From contig CP065366.1 of assembly GCA_023206055.1 (NCBI GenBank), positions 1,302,001 to 1,366,000 of the forward strand: a stretch of DNA of 64,000 bases. The letters are read 5' to 3'. Below are positions 25,484 to 34,220 of this stretch, one piece after another. A program made the position numbers and the translations under genes. Below the pieces are notes generated by a model. That model searched no databases. It saw only the letters and a list, made by a program, of their open reading frames with translations, and had not been told where the DNA came from. How positions within the stretch are numbered: the stretch's first letter is position 1; each line of letters starts with the position of its first letter. The stretch comes from Vibrio cyclitrophicus (GTDB taxonomy: Bacteria > Pseudomonadota > Gammaproteobacteria > Enterobacterales > Vibrionaceae).

Positions 25484-25912
25484 CTAGACAGCGGCGACCA
25501 TTTTCTTAAGTAAGCCGATCATCTGTTGTTGCTCTTGTGCATCAAGCGCTGCCATCAGTTCTTCATTCAACCTAACTGGGATGGGTATTAACACTTCTTC
25601 AAGTGCTTTACCTTTCTCTGTTAGGTAGATTCTAAAAGAGCGGCGGCTGTGTGGGTCAGCTCTGCGTTCTACCAGTTCAAGCTTTTCCAACTTATCTAAT
25701 GTTCGTGTTGTCGTTGAGTTTTCTACTTTAGACTTCGCGGCAATATCACGCTGGGTAACCCCTTCCTCTTCCCATAAACACATCAAGGTTGGCCACAATG
25801 CGATGGTTAAGCCGTGTTTCTTTAACTCAAGATCGAAATCTTTGGTCGCTTTGTTGGCGATCACATTGATCATCCATCCAAAACTATTCTGTCTATCAAA
25901 CTCTTCTGACAT
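25484..25912 (-). CDS. MarR-family transcriptional regulator
   Basis: 142 residues, typical for MarR. The winged helix-turn-helix (~residues 35-105) includes TQRDIAAKSKVENSTTTRTLDKLEKLELVERRADPHSRRSFRIYLT, with the beta-wing Asp/Arg pattern of the family. It is 17 bp downstream of a cytochrome b561 gene, on the same strand. The operon promoter faces the cytochrome c' gene, and the space between carries a 42-bp nested palindrome, the likely binding site. No ligand is apparent. Confidence 0.9.
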   Translation of the reverse strand: MSEEFDRQNSFGWMINVIANKATKDFDLELKKHGLTIALWPTLMCLWEEEGVTQRDIAAKSKVENSTTTRTLDKLEKLELVERRADPHSRRSFRIYLTEKGKALEEVLIPIPVRLNEELMAALDAQEQQQMIGLLKKMVAAV

Positions 25913-25929
25913 TCGTTAGTCCCTAATTT

Positions 25930-26571
25930 TTATGACATAACAACTATTGCCATCGTAACTAATACCGACGCAATTAGCACCAACAACGCTTTTCTATTTG
26001 ATGAAAAAGCCAATTGAGTGCCATTTCCGAAATGAGCGGTGGATAACGATTGATTTTGTTTGCCTGTGATCATAGCGAGAACCAAAGGCTTTGAGCGCAG
26101 TTTGTAGGTCAAGATAGCCAATAAATGCAGCACGACAAAAGCGATTAACATACGCGCGGCAATGGCATGAAGCGTGACGAATAGGTCAAAGACATCGTCT
26201 GTGATGATGACTTCTGAATACGGCAATGTGTCGAAGAAACCCGCAATCGTGAGGCCAGTCATGCATTGTACGAACAACGTCGTGATCATGCCTACAACCA
26301 TCCATGCACCTAGAGGATTGTGCCCCGGTTTAGGTTGAATTTGGCCTCGTAAGTACTGCCAAGCAGAGCGAGGAGAACTAACAAATTGCGAAAAACGGCT
26401 GGTATCACTGCCAATCATTCCCCAGATCAAGCGCCACAGAATCAAACTAAACAGTGCTAACCCTAAATATATGTGCGGGCCATTGCCACTAAAGCCAGAT
26501 ACAGCAAGGCCAATAAACAGAGCTGCTTGCAGCCAGTGATACAGTCGAGTCGGTAGATCCCAGATTTTCAT
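25930..26571 (-). CDS. Cytochrome b561-type diheme membrane protein
   Basis: 213 residues from the ATG at 26571, which has an AGGAAAA ribosome site. A longer frame to 26637 is rejected because it runs through the palindromic operator. The start WDLPTRLYHWLQAALFIGLAV is that of cytochrome b subunits of Ni/Fe-hydrogenase type, with further histidines in the other helices (NPLGAWMVVGM, VTLHAIAARMLIAFVVLHLLA). It moves electrons between the quinone pool and soluble cytochromes. Its divergent neighbour encodes cytochrome c', a plausible partner. Confidence 0.88.
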   Translation of the reverse strand: MKIWDLPTRLYHWLQAALFIGLAVSGFSGNGPHIYLGLALFSLILWRLIWGMIGSDTSRFSQFVSSPRSAWQYLRGQIQPKPGHNPLGAWMVVGMITTLFVQCMTGLTIAGFFDTLPYSEVIITDDVFDLFVTLHAIAARMLIAFVVLHLLAILTYKLRSKPLVLAMITGKQNQSLSTAHFGNGTQLAFSSNRKALLVLIASVLVTMAIVVMS

Positions 26572-26610
26572 AATGCTTTTCCTGTTTGCGAATTTTCTTG
26601 GCGAGAATAA

Positions 26611-26652
26611 TTTACACAACAACAGTTGCGTATGCAACCATTGTTGTGTAAA
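26611..26652. promoter_or_regulatory. 42-bp nested palindrome, probable MarR operator
   Basis: Outer arms TTTACACAACAA and TTGTTGTGTAAA (12 bp, exact) enclose inner arms GTTGC and GCAAC around GTAT. It lies 39 bp upstream of the b561 start and 127 bp upstream of the cytochrome c' start, the right place to control both. Confidence 0.75.
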
Positions 26653-26779
26653 TTAAATGTATCTCTTCAATTACAGTTGAACTATCAAGCCGCAATTCAC
26701 TAAGAAACCAATCAGTAATTAACGAAGAAATCACTTAATCAATTAAGCACTCAATCAATTAATCACTAGGAATGACACT

Positions 26780-27217
26780 ATGAAAAAATTCACTATCGCT
26801 TTAATCATCGCACTACCAACGATTGCTCTACCTATGATCTCTGCAGCCGCAGTAGATGTTGTAAATAATCGTCAACAGGCTTTTAGCTCTATTGAAGAGG
26901 TCAGCAAACAAGTCGGCTCAGAATTGAATAACAGTGATGTGGATTGGCTGAAGGTGGGCGAGTTAAGTGACATGTTGGTGGAACATGGTGATGTATTGAA
27001 CGCGAGTTTTGCTGAAGCTGACACAGGAGGTAAGGCCAAGAAGGAGATTTGGAGCAAGCCTGAGAAATTTAACCAACTGATGTTGCAGATGAACCAAGGC
27101 TTTGCAGAGCTGTATCAGGCGAGTGTTGAACAAGACTTGTCGAGTGCAGAGCAAGGGTTAAATTCTGCGAATAAGACGTGCAAAGGGTGTCACCGTACTT
27201 ATCGTTCTCGTTGGTAG
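26780..27217 (+). CDS. Cytochrome c' (c-556 type), periplasmic
   Basis: 145 residues. A signal peptide (1-22, ending ISAAA) leads to a four-helix bundle; the heme motif CKGCH is close to the C-terminus, as in all cytochromes c'. A conserved IWSKPEKFNQLMLQM precedes it. These proteins carry a high-spin heme c that binds NO or CO, and are thought to act in NO protection or electron transfer. It is divergent from the cytochrome b561-marR operon, with a shared operator between them. Confidence 0.92.
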   Translation: MKKFTIALIIALPTIALPMISAAAVDVVNNRQQAFSSIEEVSKQVGSELNNSDVDWLKVGELSDMLVEHGDVLNASFAEADTGGKAKKEIWSKPEKFNQLMLQMNQGFAELYQASVEQDLSSAEQGLNSANKTCKGCHRTYRSRW

Positions 27218-27235
27218 TTTTTGAAATGCCTTTAA

Positions 27236-27267
27236 AAGTAAAAGCCTGTGCGGTTCGCGACAGGCTT
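27236..27267 (-). terminator. Terminator of the outer-membrane barrel gene at 27292
   Basis: The stem AAGCCTGT / ACAGGCTT has a 10-nt loop. The T-run is on the minus strand (TTTTACTTTTA), so it serves the minus-strand gene; it may also stop the convergent cytochrome c' transcript. Confidence 0.75.
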
Positions 27268-27291
27268 GATGTGATAAGTCGTTGGTGAGAG

Positions 27292-28434
27292 CTAAATATT
27301 TTCGCCCAAGCTAAAATAAGCCAACACTTCATCTTCGCTGTTGTAGGTGAAGTCCATGCGAACATTGATGCGCTCTTGACGCATTAGGCGATAACGCAGA
27401 CCAAATCCAACCATTGATAAAAGGTCACCATCATCAAAGCTATGGTATGGGTCTTTCGGGTTGAGCCTCTCACCAAATACTTTGCCGACACCGGTCAACC
27501 CGACCACGGTGACGTTGTTTAGAAAGTTGATCGATGAGCCAGAAATAGAGTAGCGGTATTCCATTTCAAGGTTGGTCATGTGTGAGGCAATGTGATCCCC
27601 TGCGACAAAACCGCGTTGAACGTTTCGCCCTTGTCGCCCGTAAGTGCTGTATGCACTGCTTGGGGCATTTTCAGCATCGAGTAGGTAGCGAGTCACCCAT
27701 CGACTGGCGATAATGTGGTTGTCGTTATGGGTCAAACTGTAGAAAAAACGGTAGTCGGAAAACAGTGAAGAGTAAGTCGCATCTTCATCATTGCCTAACC
27801 AAGCCCCGTGGTTCTCATACGTGAGTTCGAACAAAAAGCCATGGTACGGATAATAGTAGTGCTCTCGCTCATCCCACAAGAATGAGAGTTTAGCCCCAGT
27901 ATCGGCTTTATATTCTTCGCTAAACCCTGTCAACTTCAACAACAGTTTGTCACGGGGTGTGTCGGCTAAATAGCGAGCCGTAGAAAAGTCTAACCCCATA
28001 CCTAGATAGATATTGTCATACACTTTGAAGTAGAAATCGCCATCGAACGCGTACTCTTGATGGTTGGTATCAACAAGGTCGACCAAGGTTATGTTGGTGC
28101 TAGAGAACCCCATTTCGCCGCTAAATCTTATTGAGTCACCTTTCAGCAACAGCTCCGCATTGCCTTTGATGTAATAGCTGTCGTTCTGTGTGTAAGTCAG
28201 TGTCGCTGATAATGTGGAAGCGTTCTTGGTTTCGCCATCGGCGTAGAAGTTATAGATGGGTACCACAGAGATCCCGGTATCTACACTCGGGTCATAAAAG
28301 GGGATCGCGATAACACGAAATTGGTCATCGAGTTCTGGTTCTTTTGATTCTCTTGTATCAACTTCGAATGCGGAACTAGAGAAACTGGCAACAGAAGAGA
28401 AGAGGGCTGCTGTCCAAAAATAGTGTCGAGTCAT
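27292..28434 (-). CDS. Outer-membrane barrel of the BamA/surface-antigen family
   Basis: 380 residues from the ATG at 28434 (an in-frame TTG at 28452 is less likely). A signal peptide (~1-24) precedes a short linker. A 16-strand-like barrel follows, with blocks AIPFYDPSVDTGISVVPIYNFY, LSFLWDEREHYYYPYHGFLFELT and the C-terminal VGFGLRYRLMRQERINVRMDF, which resemble the Bac_surface_Ag barrel with its VRMD-like conserved strand. There are no POTRA domains, so it is not BamA itself; such short forms are of uncertain function (transport of proteins or lipids). Confidence 0.75.
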   Translation of the reverse strand: MTRHYFWTAALFSSVASFSSSAFEVDTRESKEPELDDQFRVIAIPFYDPSVDTGISVVPIYNFYADGETKNASTLSATLTYTQNDSYYIKGNAELLLKGDSIRFSGEMGFSSTNITLVDLVDTNHQEYAFDGDFYFKVYDNIYLGMGLDFSTARYLADTPRDKLLLKLTGFSEEYKADTGAKLSFLWDEREHYYYPYHGFLFELTYENHGAWLGNDEDATYSSLFSDYRFFYSLTHNDNHIIASRWVTRYLLDAENAPSSAYSTYGRQGRNVQRGFVAGDHIASHMTNLEMEYRYSISGSSINFLNNVTVVGLTGVGKVFGERLNPKDPYHSFDDGDLLSMVGFGLRYRLMRQERINVRMDFTYNSEDEVLAYFSLGENI

Positions 28435-28585
28435 GTAGAGAGTTACGTCCAATGTAAGGTTGACTGCAGAGCAATGGGAGCTTGCGGATCAGGAGCATAA
28501 CACGTCATTTGTACTGATTAATAGTAAGGGAATGGTTAACCCTATAAATATACCGTACAGAAATGAGTACAGTTGATAACATCGA

Positions 28586-28620
28586 CAATAAGAAAATGGT
28601 GAGAAAAATTCTCACCATTT
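28586..28620 (-). terminator. Terminator of ppiB
   Basis: A perfect 12-bp stem (AAATGGTGAGAA and complement, 28594-28605 and 28609-28620) has loop AAA; the minus strand continues TTCTTATTG. It lies 20 bp after the ppiB stop. Confidence 0.75.
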
Positions 28621-28640
28621 CGTTACGTTTTCGTCGTGAA

Positions 28641-29135
28641 TTACTCGTTGATGGTGATTTTTGTAATCACAATATCTTCGCAAGGCACATCTTCGTGTCC
28701 CCAGCGAATGGTTGTTGGTGCTACAGCAATTTTGTTTACGACATCCATACCCGCCGAAACCTTGCCAAATACCGCGTAACCCCAGCCAGCATTGGTTGTT
28801 GAGGTGTGATCGAGGAAATCGTTGTCATCTAAGTTGATGAAGAACTGCGCCGTTGCTGAATGTGGTGCATCAGTACGAGCCATTGCCACAGAACCAATTA
28901 CATTCTTCAAGCCACGGTTTGCTTCGTTGACGATCGGTGCGCGAGTTGGTTTTTCTGTCATGTCGATAGTGTGACCACCACCTTGAATCATGAAACCTTC
29001 AATAACACGGTGAAATGTCGTGCCTTCGTAGAAACCGTCTTGGCAGTATTTAAGGAAGTTTTTCGACGTTACTGGCGCTTTTTCAAGGTTCAGTTCAATC
29101 TCGATATCGCCAAAGTTGGTGGTGAAAGTAATCAT
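28641..29135 (-). CDS. ppiB: Peptidyl-prolyl cis-trans isomerase B (cyclophilin), cytoplasmic
   Basis: 164 residues, identical in length to E. coli PpiB. It has no signal peptide, as expected for the cytoplasmic form. The cyclophilin core has FHRVIEGFMIQGGGHT (catalytic Arg), SVAMARTDAPHSATAQFFINL and GYAVFGKVSAGMDVVNKI. It accelerates prolyl isomerisation during protein folding. It is a single gene with its own terminator. Confidence 0.95.
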   Translation of the reverse strand: MITFTTNFGDIEIELNLEKAPVTSKNFLKYCQDGFYEGTTFHRVIEGFMIQGGGHTIDMTEKPTRAPIVNEANRGLKNVIGSVAMARTDAPHSATAQFFINLDDNDFLDHTSTTNAGWGYAVFGKVSAGMDVVNKIAVAPTTIRWGHEDVPCEDIVITKITINE

Positions 29136-29258
29136 AGGGCTACCTAAAGTTGAAGTTTTACTGAGTCGTAATGACGAAGGTGGGTTGCAGTATAGGGAAA
29201 ATAACAGCGGATACCAGTGATGGTTTTATTGTGGTTGAATTCTCGTCAACCACTAAAA

Positions 29259-29882
29259 TCACGCCTGATATTGTTTAAGGAACATCTCGACACTTGAAGT
29301 AATGATCACTTGTTTGTGCGCAGCATCCGGTGATGGCACATGGCCAATGATTTGCGGCCAAAACGCAAAAGACTTGAGCAGGCCAATGAACTGCGTGGAG
29401 GCGAATTGTGGGTCTAGTTCTACTAAACGACCGTCTGCTAATGCAGCTTTAATCCAGGTTCTGAGTCCACTTTCCGCTTGGGAATATTTTTCCATCGCTT
29501 GATGTGCCAGTTCGGCATTATGGAAATACTCAGAAAAGAGTACACGTGACAGGTCGATAAAGCCTTCTGACTCAAGTAACTCAAGTTCTTGGTTGGCTAT
29601 CGACGAAAGTTGTTCTTCAAGTGGCAGTTCTGCTTGATAAGGGAAATGCGTCGCGGCCAGAGTTTTGCTCCAAATGCTGTCTAGAATCTCATCTAAAAGC
29701 AGTTCTTTGCTGGCAAAGTGATTGTATACGGTGCGCTTTGATACCTCCGCGCGGCTCGATATTTTATCCATGCTGGTGGCCTTGTAGCCATGCTCAGTAA
29801 ACTCTGCGATAGCAGCGGCAACGATCGATTCACGTTTTCTTTGGCTCAGCGTTTTTTTTACAGTCATCGGGATACTACTCAA
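29259..29882 (-). CDS. TetR-family regulator
   Basis: 207 residues. The helix-turn-helix (~residues 15-60) reads ATSMDKISSRAEVSKRTVYNHFASKELL; the C-terminal domain is of the AefR/TetR_C type (SFAFWPQIIGH). It is divergent from ybiB across about 180 bp. A short inverted repeat, AGTAA-GT-TTACT, lies at 29921-29932 and may be its operator. Target and inducer are unknown; no exporter gene is adjacent. Confidence 0.88.
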   Translation of the reverse strand: MSSIPMTVKKTLSQRKRESIVAAAIAEFTEHGYKATSMDKISSRAEVSKRTVYNHFASKELLLDEILDSIWSKTLAATHFPYQAELPLEEQLSSIANQELELLESEGFIDLSRVLFSEYFHNAELAHQAMEKYSQAESGLRTWIKAALADGRLVELDPQFASTQFIGLLKSFAFWPQIIGHVPSPDAAHKQVIITSSVEMFLKQYQA

Positions 29883-30064
29883 TATGTCGCGGTTAGCATT
29901 GCATACGATAATTTTACACCAGTAAGTTTACTTTTAGAACACCAATCCACGTATTGGTAATTCGATCGATAACAACTGAATCGCTTTGCAATGCACTGTG
30001 GGTATCATAGAATCGAAAGTGTATTCGAATTTTATTGATATCAACGGAAGAGAATAAACAATCA

Positions 30065-31021
30065 ATGAGTAGTATTTTAGAGTGTATTCGTACAGTTGGA
30101 CGAGGAGAAAGAGGGCGCAAGCCTTTATCGTTCGAACAAGCCTACCGCATCATGGATGAGTATTTAAGCGGAGAGGTCGGTGACGACCAAATGGCTATGC
30201 TACTGATGCTGATTCGTGTGCAGAATGAAACCAATGAAGAGATCGCTGGCTTTGTAAAAGCGTTTCAATCTCGAGTGCCAGATTTGGGCGCCGATATTGA
30301 TTGGCCGTGTTATGCAGGTAAGCGTAACGATAACGCCAGTGGCAAGCCTTGGAACTTGTTGGCAGCAAAAATCTTAGCTGACAATGGCTATAAAGTGTTA
30401 ATGCATGGCTATATGGATAAGCCGAGCGGTAGGACGCACGTTGAAAGCCATTTGCAAGATGTCGGTGTGCAAAGTGCTGAGAACCCTGAACATGCTAAGT
30501 CGATTCTTGAACAAGACGGCATTGCTTATTTACCGCTAGTTAACTTCGCGCCCGAAGCGCAAACCATGATTGGTTGGAAACACCGTTACGGATTAAGAAC
30601 ACCAATTAACACGGTAGTTCGTGCGTTGAATCCTGGTGGTGGACGTTTAGGTCTGCGTGGCAGTTTCCATCCTGGCTTCCCACAACTTCACGCGGAAGTT
30701 GAGCATGTCATTGGCAATAAATCCCACTCGGTCATTTCATTCAAAGGGATGAACGGTGAGTCGGAATATAATCCTAAAGTTAGCCAAACGGTGTGGATGA
30801 GCTCTCCTGACAAAGTCGAGTCATTCTACTGGGAAGAGATGATGAATCTAGAACTGCCACTTCCTAGTCAGTGTGTACTTGGTACGTCGGCTGAAGAGAT
30901 GGCGCTAATGGCGAATACCGTTGTCGACAGCATGACAGCCATTCTTTTTGCGGAAACGCACGATAAAACTGAGGCATACCAGAAAGCGGTGCGTCTGTGG
31001 CATGAGTATTGTGTGCGTTAG
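30065..31021 (+). CDS. ybiB: YbiB-like protein of the TrpD2/glycosyltransferase 3 family
   Basis: 318 residues (E. coli YbiB has 320). The ATG at 30065 is chosen over an in-frame ATG at 30035; the family begins SSILECIRTVGRGERGRKPL. An N-terminal helical domain (YRIMDEYLSGEVGDDQMAMLLMLIR) precedes the phosphoribosyltransferase-like domain with LNPGGGRLGLRGSFHPGF. YbiB resembles anthranilate phosphoribosyltransferase but binds DNA without sequence preference and is linked to the SOS response in E. coli. It ends in a terminator. Confidence 0.9.
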   Translation: MSSILECIRTVGRGERGRKPLSFEQAYRIMDEYLSGEVGDDQMAMLLMLIRVQNETNEEIAGFVKAFQSRVPDLGADIDWPCYAGKRNDNASGKPWNLLAAKILADNGYKVLMHGYMDKPSGRTHVESHLQDVGVQSAENPEHAKSILEQDGIAYLPLVNFAPEAQTMIGWKHRYGLRTPINTVVRALNPGGGRLGLRGSFHPGFPQLHAEVEHVIGNKSHSVISFKGMNGESEYNPKVSQTVWMSSPDKVESFYWEEMMNLELPLPSQCVLGTSAEEMALMANTVVDSMTAILFAETHDKTEAYQKAVRLWHEYCVR

Positions 31022-31045
31022 ATGATGGTTTGTAACTAAATCAAA

Positions 31046-31074
31046 GAAGGTCAGCGAGCGCTGGCCTTTTTTAT
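31046..31074 (+). terminator. Terminator of ybiB
   Basis: The stem AAGG-T-CAGCG / CGCTG-G-CCTT (one G.U pair) has a 2-nt loop and runs into TTTTTTAT. Confidence 0.8.
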
Positions 31075-31119
31075 GCTCGATTTCTAGCAAGGGCTTTCGT
31101 GAATGCCCAAACAGTAGAG

Positions 31120-31416
31120 CTACTTCACTCGCATCAAGCGATGTATCTTGTCTTCGAACTGAATCTCAATCACCTGTGAGATTTTCATCTTATCAACACG
31201 ATCAAGCATTCTCGCTTGGTAATCACGTTTCTTCATCCACTCTAACGGTTCTTTAAAGCCATCTTCATTAATCACAAACGACTGATCGGTAATGGAGTCT
31301 TCAAAGATATGAACCACCCAAATGCGTGATTGGAAATCCAATAACTCGCTAAAGTAGCTTTTTAACTTAGATAAGGAATTAGTTAGATACGTTTTAGGTG
31401 AGGTTTGAGGAGACAT
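31120..31416 (-). CDS. Small cytoplasmic protein of unknown function
   Basis: 98 residues, no signal peptide or membrane helix. It is rich in charged residues with the core SRIWVVHIFEDSITDQSFVIN and a C-terminal VIEIQFEDKIHRLMRVK. I do not recognise the family. It is a single minus-strand gene between ybiB and another small gene. Vibrio-like codon use and a plausible start support it as real. Confidence 0.6.
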   Translation of the reverse strand: MSPQTSPKTYLTNSLSKLKSYFSELLDFQSRIWVVHIFEDSITDQSFVINEDGFKEPLEWMKKRDYQARMLDRVDKMKISQVIEIQFEDKIHRLMRVK

Positions 31417-31588
31417 AGTAAACCGTATTTAGACAATGAAAATCTGCAAGGGCGCCGTCTAATCATTATATCCTTTACCCGCTAGGCTTGTCAGGTCGAA
31501 TTCGGCAGCCATTCATGGCTATTGCGCTTGCTAATGCTTTGCTACTGTGGCTGCCAGTTCGTGATTAACCAAACCAGTGTCGGATTCA

Positions 31589-31822
31589 CTATTTTATGAA
31601 TAGGCCGAAGTCGATCTCTTGCTCTCTTTGATATTTTACCAGCTTCACTTTTAGGTCGTGTTTTGCTGCTAAGTCAATGGCTAAACACGACATGCGTTTT
31701 ATCTCATCAACGCAGCTTGAAATAAGCGGTTGTTCTTGATTATCGATAGTGGCGATGAGTGTGTTTTCTGTACCGTCGTTACCTGCATAAACATACGCGT
31801 ACATGTTGTTGTCGTGTTGCAT
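31589..31822 (-). CDS. Small protein of unknown function
   Basis: 77 residues without signal peptide. The sequence (YAYVYAGNDGTENTLIATID, then CVDEIKRMSCLAIDLAAKH and VKLVKYQREQEIDFGLF) suggests a small alpha/beta fold. The family is not recognised. Two candidate starts seven codons apart (MQHDNNM) leave the exact N-terminus open. It is monocistronic and divergent from the CBS gene. Confidence 0.55.
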   Translation of the reverse strand: MQHDNNMYAYVYAGNDGTENTLIATIDNQEQPLISSCVDEIKRMSCLAIDLAAKHDLKVKLVKYQREQEIDFGLFIK

Positions 31823-32123
31823 AAACTTCCTAAATCGGGATTTCTAATTATTAGTGCGGTGAAGATTACAGGGTTTATTTACGCAGGCTAGTTCGGTGAA
31901 GTAAGGTTAAGCAAGAGAAAGTAAGGCTTTGTAAGGGCTATTTTTTTCTTTTTTTAGTGTTCGAAAACGTGTTCAACCCTTTGTTTGTCTCACTTTTTTG
32001 TCTTGTTAGGTTTTGCCTATCAATAAAATTGTTGAAATCCATTTAGTAAAATCAAGATTTTAGACAACAATTAACTTAACGAGATAGAAAAATATATGAC
32101 GCAAAGTATTTAGGGAGAACGCA
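31823..32123. other. 301-bp gene-free region before the CBS gene
   Basis: AT-rich, with poly-T stretches near 31940-32000, no clear hairpin or repeat. It must hold divergent promoters for the small gene at 31822 and the CBS gene at 32124; I cannot place them with confidence. Confidence 0.5.
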
Positions 32124-32540
32124 ATGCATTCTATTAAAGTGAAAGATTACATGACGCAGCAGGTTGTGACATTTACTCCTGATATGCCGTTAAGTCTAGC
32201 GTTAGACAAAGTGATGCGTAGCCACCACATGGGTGGGCCCGTAATCGATGATAACGAACAAGTGATTGGCTTCCTTTCAGAGCAAGATTTACTCGAGAAA
32301 TTAGTGAAGGTCAGTTACTTCTGCCAAGACACACACATTGTGGGTGACTGCATGTACCAAGAAGTACTGTCTGTTTCACCTGATTTATCCATTATTGAAT
32401 TAGCAGACATGATGCAGGTTGGAAAACCTAAAGCATACCCTGTGATCGATAATCGAAAACTGGTGGGTATTATCACCAGAACTGATGTTTTGAGAGCAAT
32501 CGGCAAGAACTTGGAAGAATGCTTCAAACATCAGGTATAA
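32124..32540 (+). CDS. Stand-alone two-CBS-domain protein
   Basis: 138 residues made of two CBS modules: ~7-60 (KDYMTQQVVTFTPDMPLSLALDKV, HMGGPVIDDNEQVIGFLSEQDLL) and ~75-130 (CMYQEVLSVSPDLSIIELADMM, AYPVIDNRKLVGIITRTDVLRAI). CBS pairs bind adenine nucleotides and sense energy state. With no attached catalytic domain, it probably acts on a partner elsewhere. An AGGGAGAA ribosome site precedes the ATG. Its own terminator follows. Confidence 0.88.
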   Translation: MHSIKVKDYMTQQVVTFTPDMPLSLALDKVMRSHHMGGPVIDDNEQVIGFLSEQDLLEKLVKVSYFCQDTHIVGDCMYQEVLSVSPDLSIIELADMMQVGKPKAYPVIDNRKLVGIITRTDVLRAIGKNLEECFKHQV

Positions 32541-32582
32541 TAGCGTGTTAAGAACGATTATTTTTCTCAATACCCTCAATTG

Positions 32583-32608
32583 AAAAAGGCGCACTCGCGC
32601 CTTTTTTC
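32583..32608 (+). terminator. Terminator of the CBS-protein gene
   Basis: The stem AAAAAGGCGC / GCGCCTTTTT with loop ACTC has a built-in T-run. Confidence 0.9.
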
Positions 32609-32710
32609 TGTATAGAACTTTTCTTGGTCGATCCTTTCTTTGTGGATCTCTAGCCGGTTGATTAGTTTATTGGGCGTTAGCTCTTGGGTATTCCAACTTT
32701 TGGAGATTTC

Positions 32711-34174
32711 ATGTCAAATCAAACGGCAAAGTTTGTTGAAGGTTCAACGATGCGCCACATATTGGTGATGTCGGGAGCTGGCTCTGTCGGTTTGATGGCG
32801 TTATTTGTGGTCGACTTACTCGACATGCTGTTTATCAGTATGCTCGGGCAGGTTGAATTGGCTGCTGCGGTAGGCTTTGCTGGTACGCTGACTTTCTTCT
32901 CTACCTCCGTTTCGATTGGTACTTCCATTGCCATGGGCGCATTAGTGTCTAAAGCTATCGGTTCAAAGAATCAAGAACACGCTAGAAACCTAAGCACCAG
33001 TATCATGCTGACTGCGTTGATTATCAGTTCGACCGTTACTGCAATCATGTTCGCTTATATTCCAGAGTTGTTAGCCGCGATAGGTGCAAAAGGGATTGCG
33101 GCCGAGCGTGCTCAGGCTTACCTACAGATTTTGCTGCCAAGTGGTCCATTTTTGGCGTTAGCGATGGCAGCGGGTGCGGGCTTAAGAGCGGCGGGCGATG
33201 CGAAACGTTCGATGTGGGCGACTTTGTCAGGCGGCATTGTTAACGCGATTCTCGATCCGCTGTTTATTTTTGGTTTTGGTTGGAACATCGAAGGGGCGGC
33301 TATCGCTTCGGTTATTGCTCGCTTCTCGGTGTTGTTCTTCTCGCTTTACCCTCTGATTCGCAGCCATCAATTGGTTGCTCCCCCTTCTTTTGTGCAATGG
33401 CGCCTTAATATTCGCCCAATACTAGCGATTGCGTTGCCTGCGATTATCACCAATACCGCAACACCGATTGGTAACGCGATTGTGACAACGGGTATCGCAC
33501 AATATGGTGAGGATTTTGTCGCGGGCTTTGCCGTGATTGGCCGTTTAACGCCAGTTTGTTTTGCGGTGATTTTTGCCTTGTCTGGTGCGGTAGGACCAAT
33601 CATTGGTCAGAACTTCGGTGCTGAGCGAATGGACAGAGTTAAAGAGACGCTGAATAACTCGCTGTTAGTGACCACTGTGTACACCATCGCTGTGTGTATT
33701 CTTTTGTACTTCATGCAAGGCTATGTGATTCAAGGCTTTAGCCTGCAAGGTGATGCGGCCGTTATTGTTGCTGCGTTTTGTACCTATGTGGCGCTGACCT
33801 TTACCTTTAACGGTGCACTGTTTGTCGCGAACACTTCGTTCAATAATCTAGGTAAGCCTCTTTATTCAACGGCGTTGAACTTAGGTAAGGCGACACTGGG
33901 TACTCTGCCATTCGTTTACTTGGGTTCACAATGGTATGGCGCTTTGGGTGTTCTCTATGGTCAAGCTTTGGGTAATGTTCTGTTCGGAATTTTAGGTATC
34001 TTGGTGCTTCGACATCATATCGCTGAGCTGATGCAAGGTTCTCAAGTCGACCCTGTAGAAGATGATGTGTCGATTGTCAGCTTGAACACTCAGCCGTTTT
34101 GTTCACATGATGCAGTTCTTATCGATGATGTATCGACGAACCGTGAAGAGTGTGCGGAGCTTAAATCTCAGTAA
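32711..34174 (+). CDS. MATE-family multidrug exporter
   Basis: 487 residues from the ATG at 32711, which has a GGAG ribosome site; an in-frame ATG at 32684 lacks one. Twelve membrane helices form two MatE repeats: GAGSVGLMALFVVDLLDMLFIS at the start and NTATPIGNAIVTTGIAQYG in the second half, with GAVGPIIGQNFGAERMDRV between. The cytoplasmic C-tail is acidic and about 45 residues long. It exports cationic drugs with Na+ or H+ antiport; specificity is not readable. Confidence 0.9.
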   Translation: MSNQTAKFVEGSTMRHILVMSGAGSVGLMALFVVDLLDMLFISMLGQVELAAAVGFAGTLTFFSTSVSIGTSIAMGALVSKAIGSKNQEHARNLSTSIMLTALIISSTVTAIMFAYIPELLAAIGAKGIAAERAQAYLQILLPSGPFLALAMAAGAGLRAAGDAKRSMWATLSGGIVNAILDPLFIFGFGWNIEGAAIASVIARFSVLFFSLYPLIRSHQLVAPPSFVQWRLNIRPILAIALPAIITNTATPIGNAIVTTGIAQYGEDFVAGFAVIGRLTPVCFAVIFALSGAVGPIIGQNFGAERMDRVKETLNNSLLVTTVYTIAVCILLYFMQGYVIQGFSLQGDAAVIVAAFCTYVALTFTFNGALFVANTSFNNLGKPLYSTALNLGKATLGTLPFVYLGSQWYGALGVLYGQALGNVLFGILGILVLRHHIAELMQGSQVDPVEDDVSIVSLNTQPFCSHDAVLIDDVSTNREECAELKSQ

Positions 34175-34220
34175 GCCATCGGTGCTGACATAATATTATT
34201 GTTTTCTTGATAACTTCTTC

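Noticed and set aside
26572..26637. N-terminal extension of the second cytochrome b561
   Set aside because: It overlaps the palindromic operator; the ATG at 26571 has a good ribosome site.
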